A DNA stretch of 64,000 bases from Streptomyces fradiae (GTDB lineage Bacteria > Actinomycetota > Actinomycetes > Streptomycetales > Streptomycetaceae), in contig NZ_CP065958.1 in the NCBI RefSeq assembly GCF_041270065.1, positions 2,480,001-2,544,000 on the forward strand, in the 5' to 3' direction. The notes beneath the pieces are model-generated. The model was not told the DNA's origin and did not search any database. It saw only the letters and a program-made list of their open reading frames with translations. Positions 63,578-64,000 of the stretch are shown in pieces. Made by a program: the position numbers and the translations under genes. Position 1 is the stretch's first letter, and every line of letters begins with the position of its first letter.

Positions 63578-64000
63578 TCAGTCGTCGTCGCCGAGGACCG
63601 GCTCGGGCAGCGTGCCGGCGTTGTGCTCCAGGAGACGCCAGCCGCGGGCGCCCTCGCCGAGGACCGACCAGCAGCAGTTCGACAGGCCGCCGAGGGACTC
63701 CCAGTGCCGGGCCTCCAGCTCGAGCAGCCGGCCGATCGTGGTGCGGATGGTGCCGCCGTGGCTGACCACGACGAGCGTGCCGTCCACGGGCAGCTTCTCG
63801 GCGTGCTCCAGGACCACCGGGGCGGCCCGGTCGGCCACCTCGGTCTCCAGCTCGCCACCGCCGCGCCGGACCGGCTCGCCGCGCTTCCACGCGGCGTACT
63901 GCTCGCCGTACCGCGAGGTGATCTCGTCGTGGGTCAGGCCCTGCCACTCCCCCGCGTACGTCTCGCGCAGGGCGGAGTCGTGGGCGACGGCGAGGCCGGT
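63578..64000 (-). CDS. Histidine phosphatase family protein, N-terminus beyond the window
   Basis: The frame is open to base 64000, so the start and the first catalytic RHG motif are outside. The visible 140 residues include LRETYAGEWQGLTHDEI, the acid/base region, and VVSHGGTIRTTIGRLL with the second catalytic His. Members are phosphoglycerate mutase-like phosphatases such as alpha-ribazole phosphatase or glucosyl-3-phosphoglycerate phosphatase. The C-terminus is acidic (PEPVLGDDD). Confidence 0.9.
   Translation of the reverse strand, partial: TGLAVAHDSALRETYAGEWQGLTHDEITSRYGEQYAAWKRGEPVRRGGGELETEVADRAAPVVLEHAEKLPVDGTLVVVSHGGTIRTTIGRLLELEARHWESLGGLSNCCWSVLGEGARGWRLLEHNAGTLPEPVLGDDD

Overview
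This is a chromosomal window from a high-GC actinomycete, almost certainly a Streptomyces. Composition is very GC-rich with G/C-ending codons and GTG starts. Gene families and order are typical of the genus: zinc uptake plus Zur, uppS-recO, leuA, era, ybeY-phoH, rnz-HIT-rsmE, dnaJ-hrcA, hemW, lepA/rpsT/holA, comEC/comEA and leuS. No phage, plasmid, transposase, CRISPR array or biosynthetic cluster is visible; it is core chromosome with small accessory patches.

Layout. 1-2150: end of a zinc ABC importer operon (znuC, znuB) and zur. 2217-4328: a YcxB-like gene, uppS and recO. 4492-5661: a secreted DUF3103-like gene broken by one in-frame TGA. 5725-8045: a WhiJ-type regulatory patch (XRE/DUF5753 regulator, DUF397 protein, two small divergent genes, a 41-residue coupled micro-ORF, a GNAT acetyltransferase). 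8008-13774: methyltransferase, membrane proteins, ferredoxin reductase, TPR protein, TerB-like protein. 14047-17440: leuA with a leucine-rich leader peptide, then a protealysin-like protease and its probable emfourin inhibitor. 17481-22993: era, with a duplicated 3' end, downstream of a WxL-like secreted pair; then a small secreted protein, a deaminase-like protein without zinc ligands, and a lipoprotein. 23185-25577 and 60928-63327: two MmyB-type regulator/MFS exporter pairs, each with a palindrome in the divergent gap. 25581-30103: MmcQ, CNNM/CBS protein, ybeY, phoH, PfkB kinase. 30227-31781: a CRP-like palindrome and an MFS gene carrying an in-frame palindromic insertion. 31794-48194: deaminase, rnz, HIT, rsmE, a nitronate monooxygenase-like gene, dnaJ-hrcA under a CIRCE element, hemW, an acyl-CoA ligase, lepA, rpsT, holA and a YceI-like gene. 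48348-50213: ArsR-type regulator and MFS exporter. 50266-58614: comEC, comEA, degV, a coiled-coil membrane protein and leuS. 58879-63484: three tRNA-Ala(GGC) genes, a GT87 enzyme and small zinc-ribbon genes. The window ends in a histidine phosphatase.

How parts work together. The most interesting signal is leucine control. Both leuA (leucine synthesis) and leuS (leucine charging) are preceded by very short open frames starting Met-Arg and holding a run of Leu codons followed by Ser ([15 protein letters not shown] and MRAVRLLLSEPR). The leuS leader is followed by a nested hairpin whose outer arm overlaps the leader stop codon, then by an intrinsic terminator with a T-tract. This looks like ribosome-mediated attenuation of a synthetase gene. 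Many genes in the window, including the leuS leader, have a -10-like hexamer six or seven bases before the start codon and no Shine-Dalgarno sequence, which points to leaderless transcripts. Other regulatory signals include a recurrent GGAGTTWTCCACA motif (DnaA-box core), a 12-bp inverted repeat around the hemW start, and paired dyads in front of the ferredoxin reductase gene.
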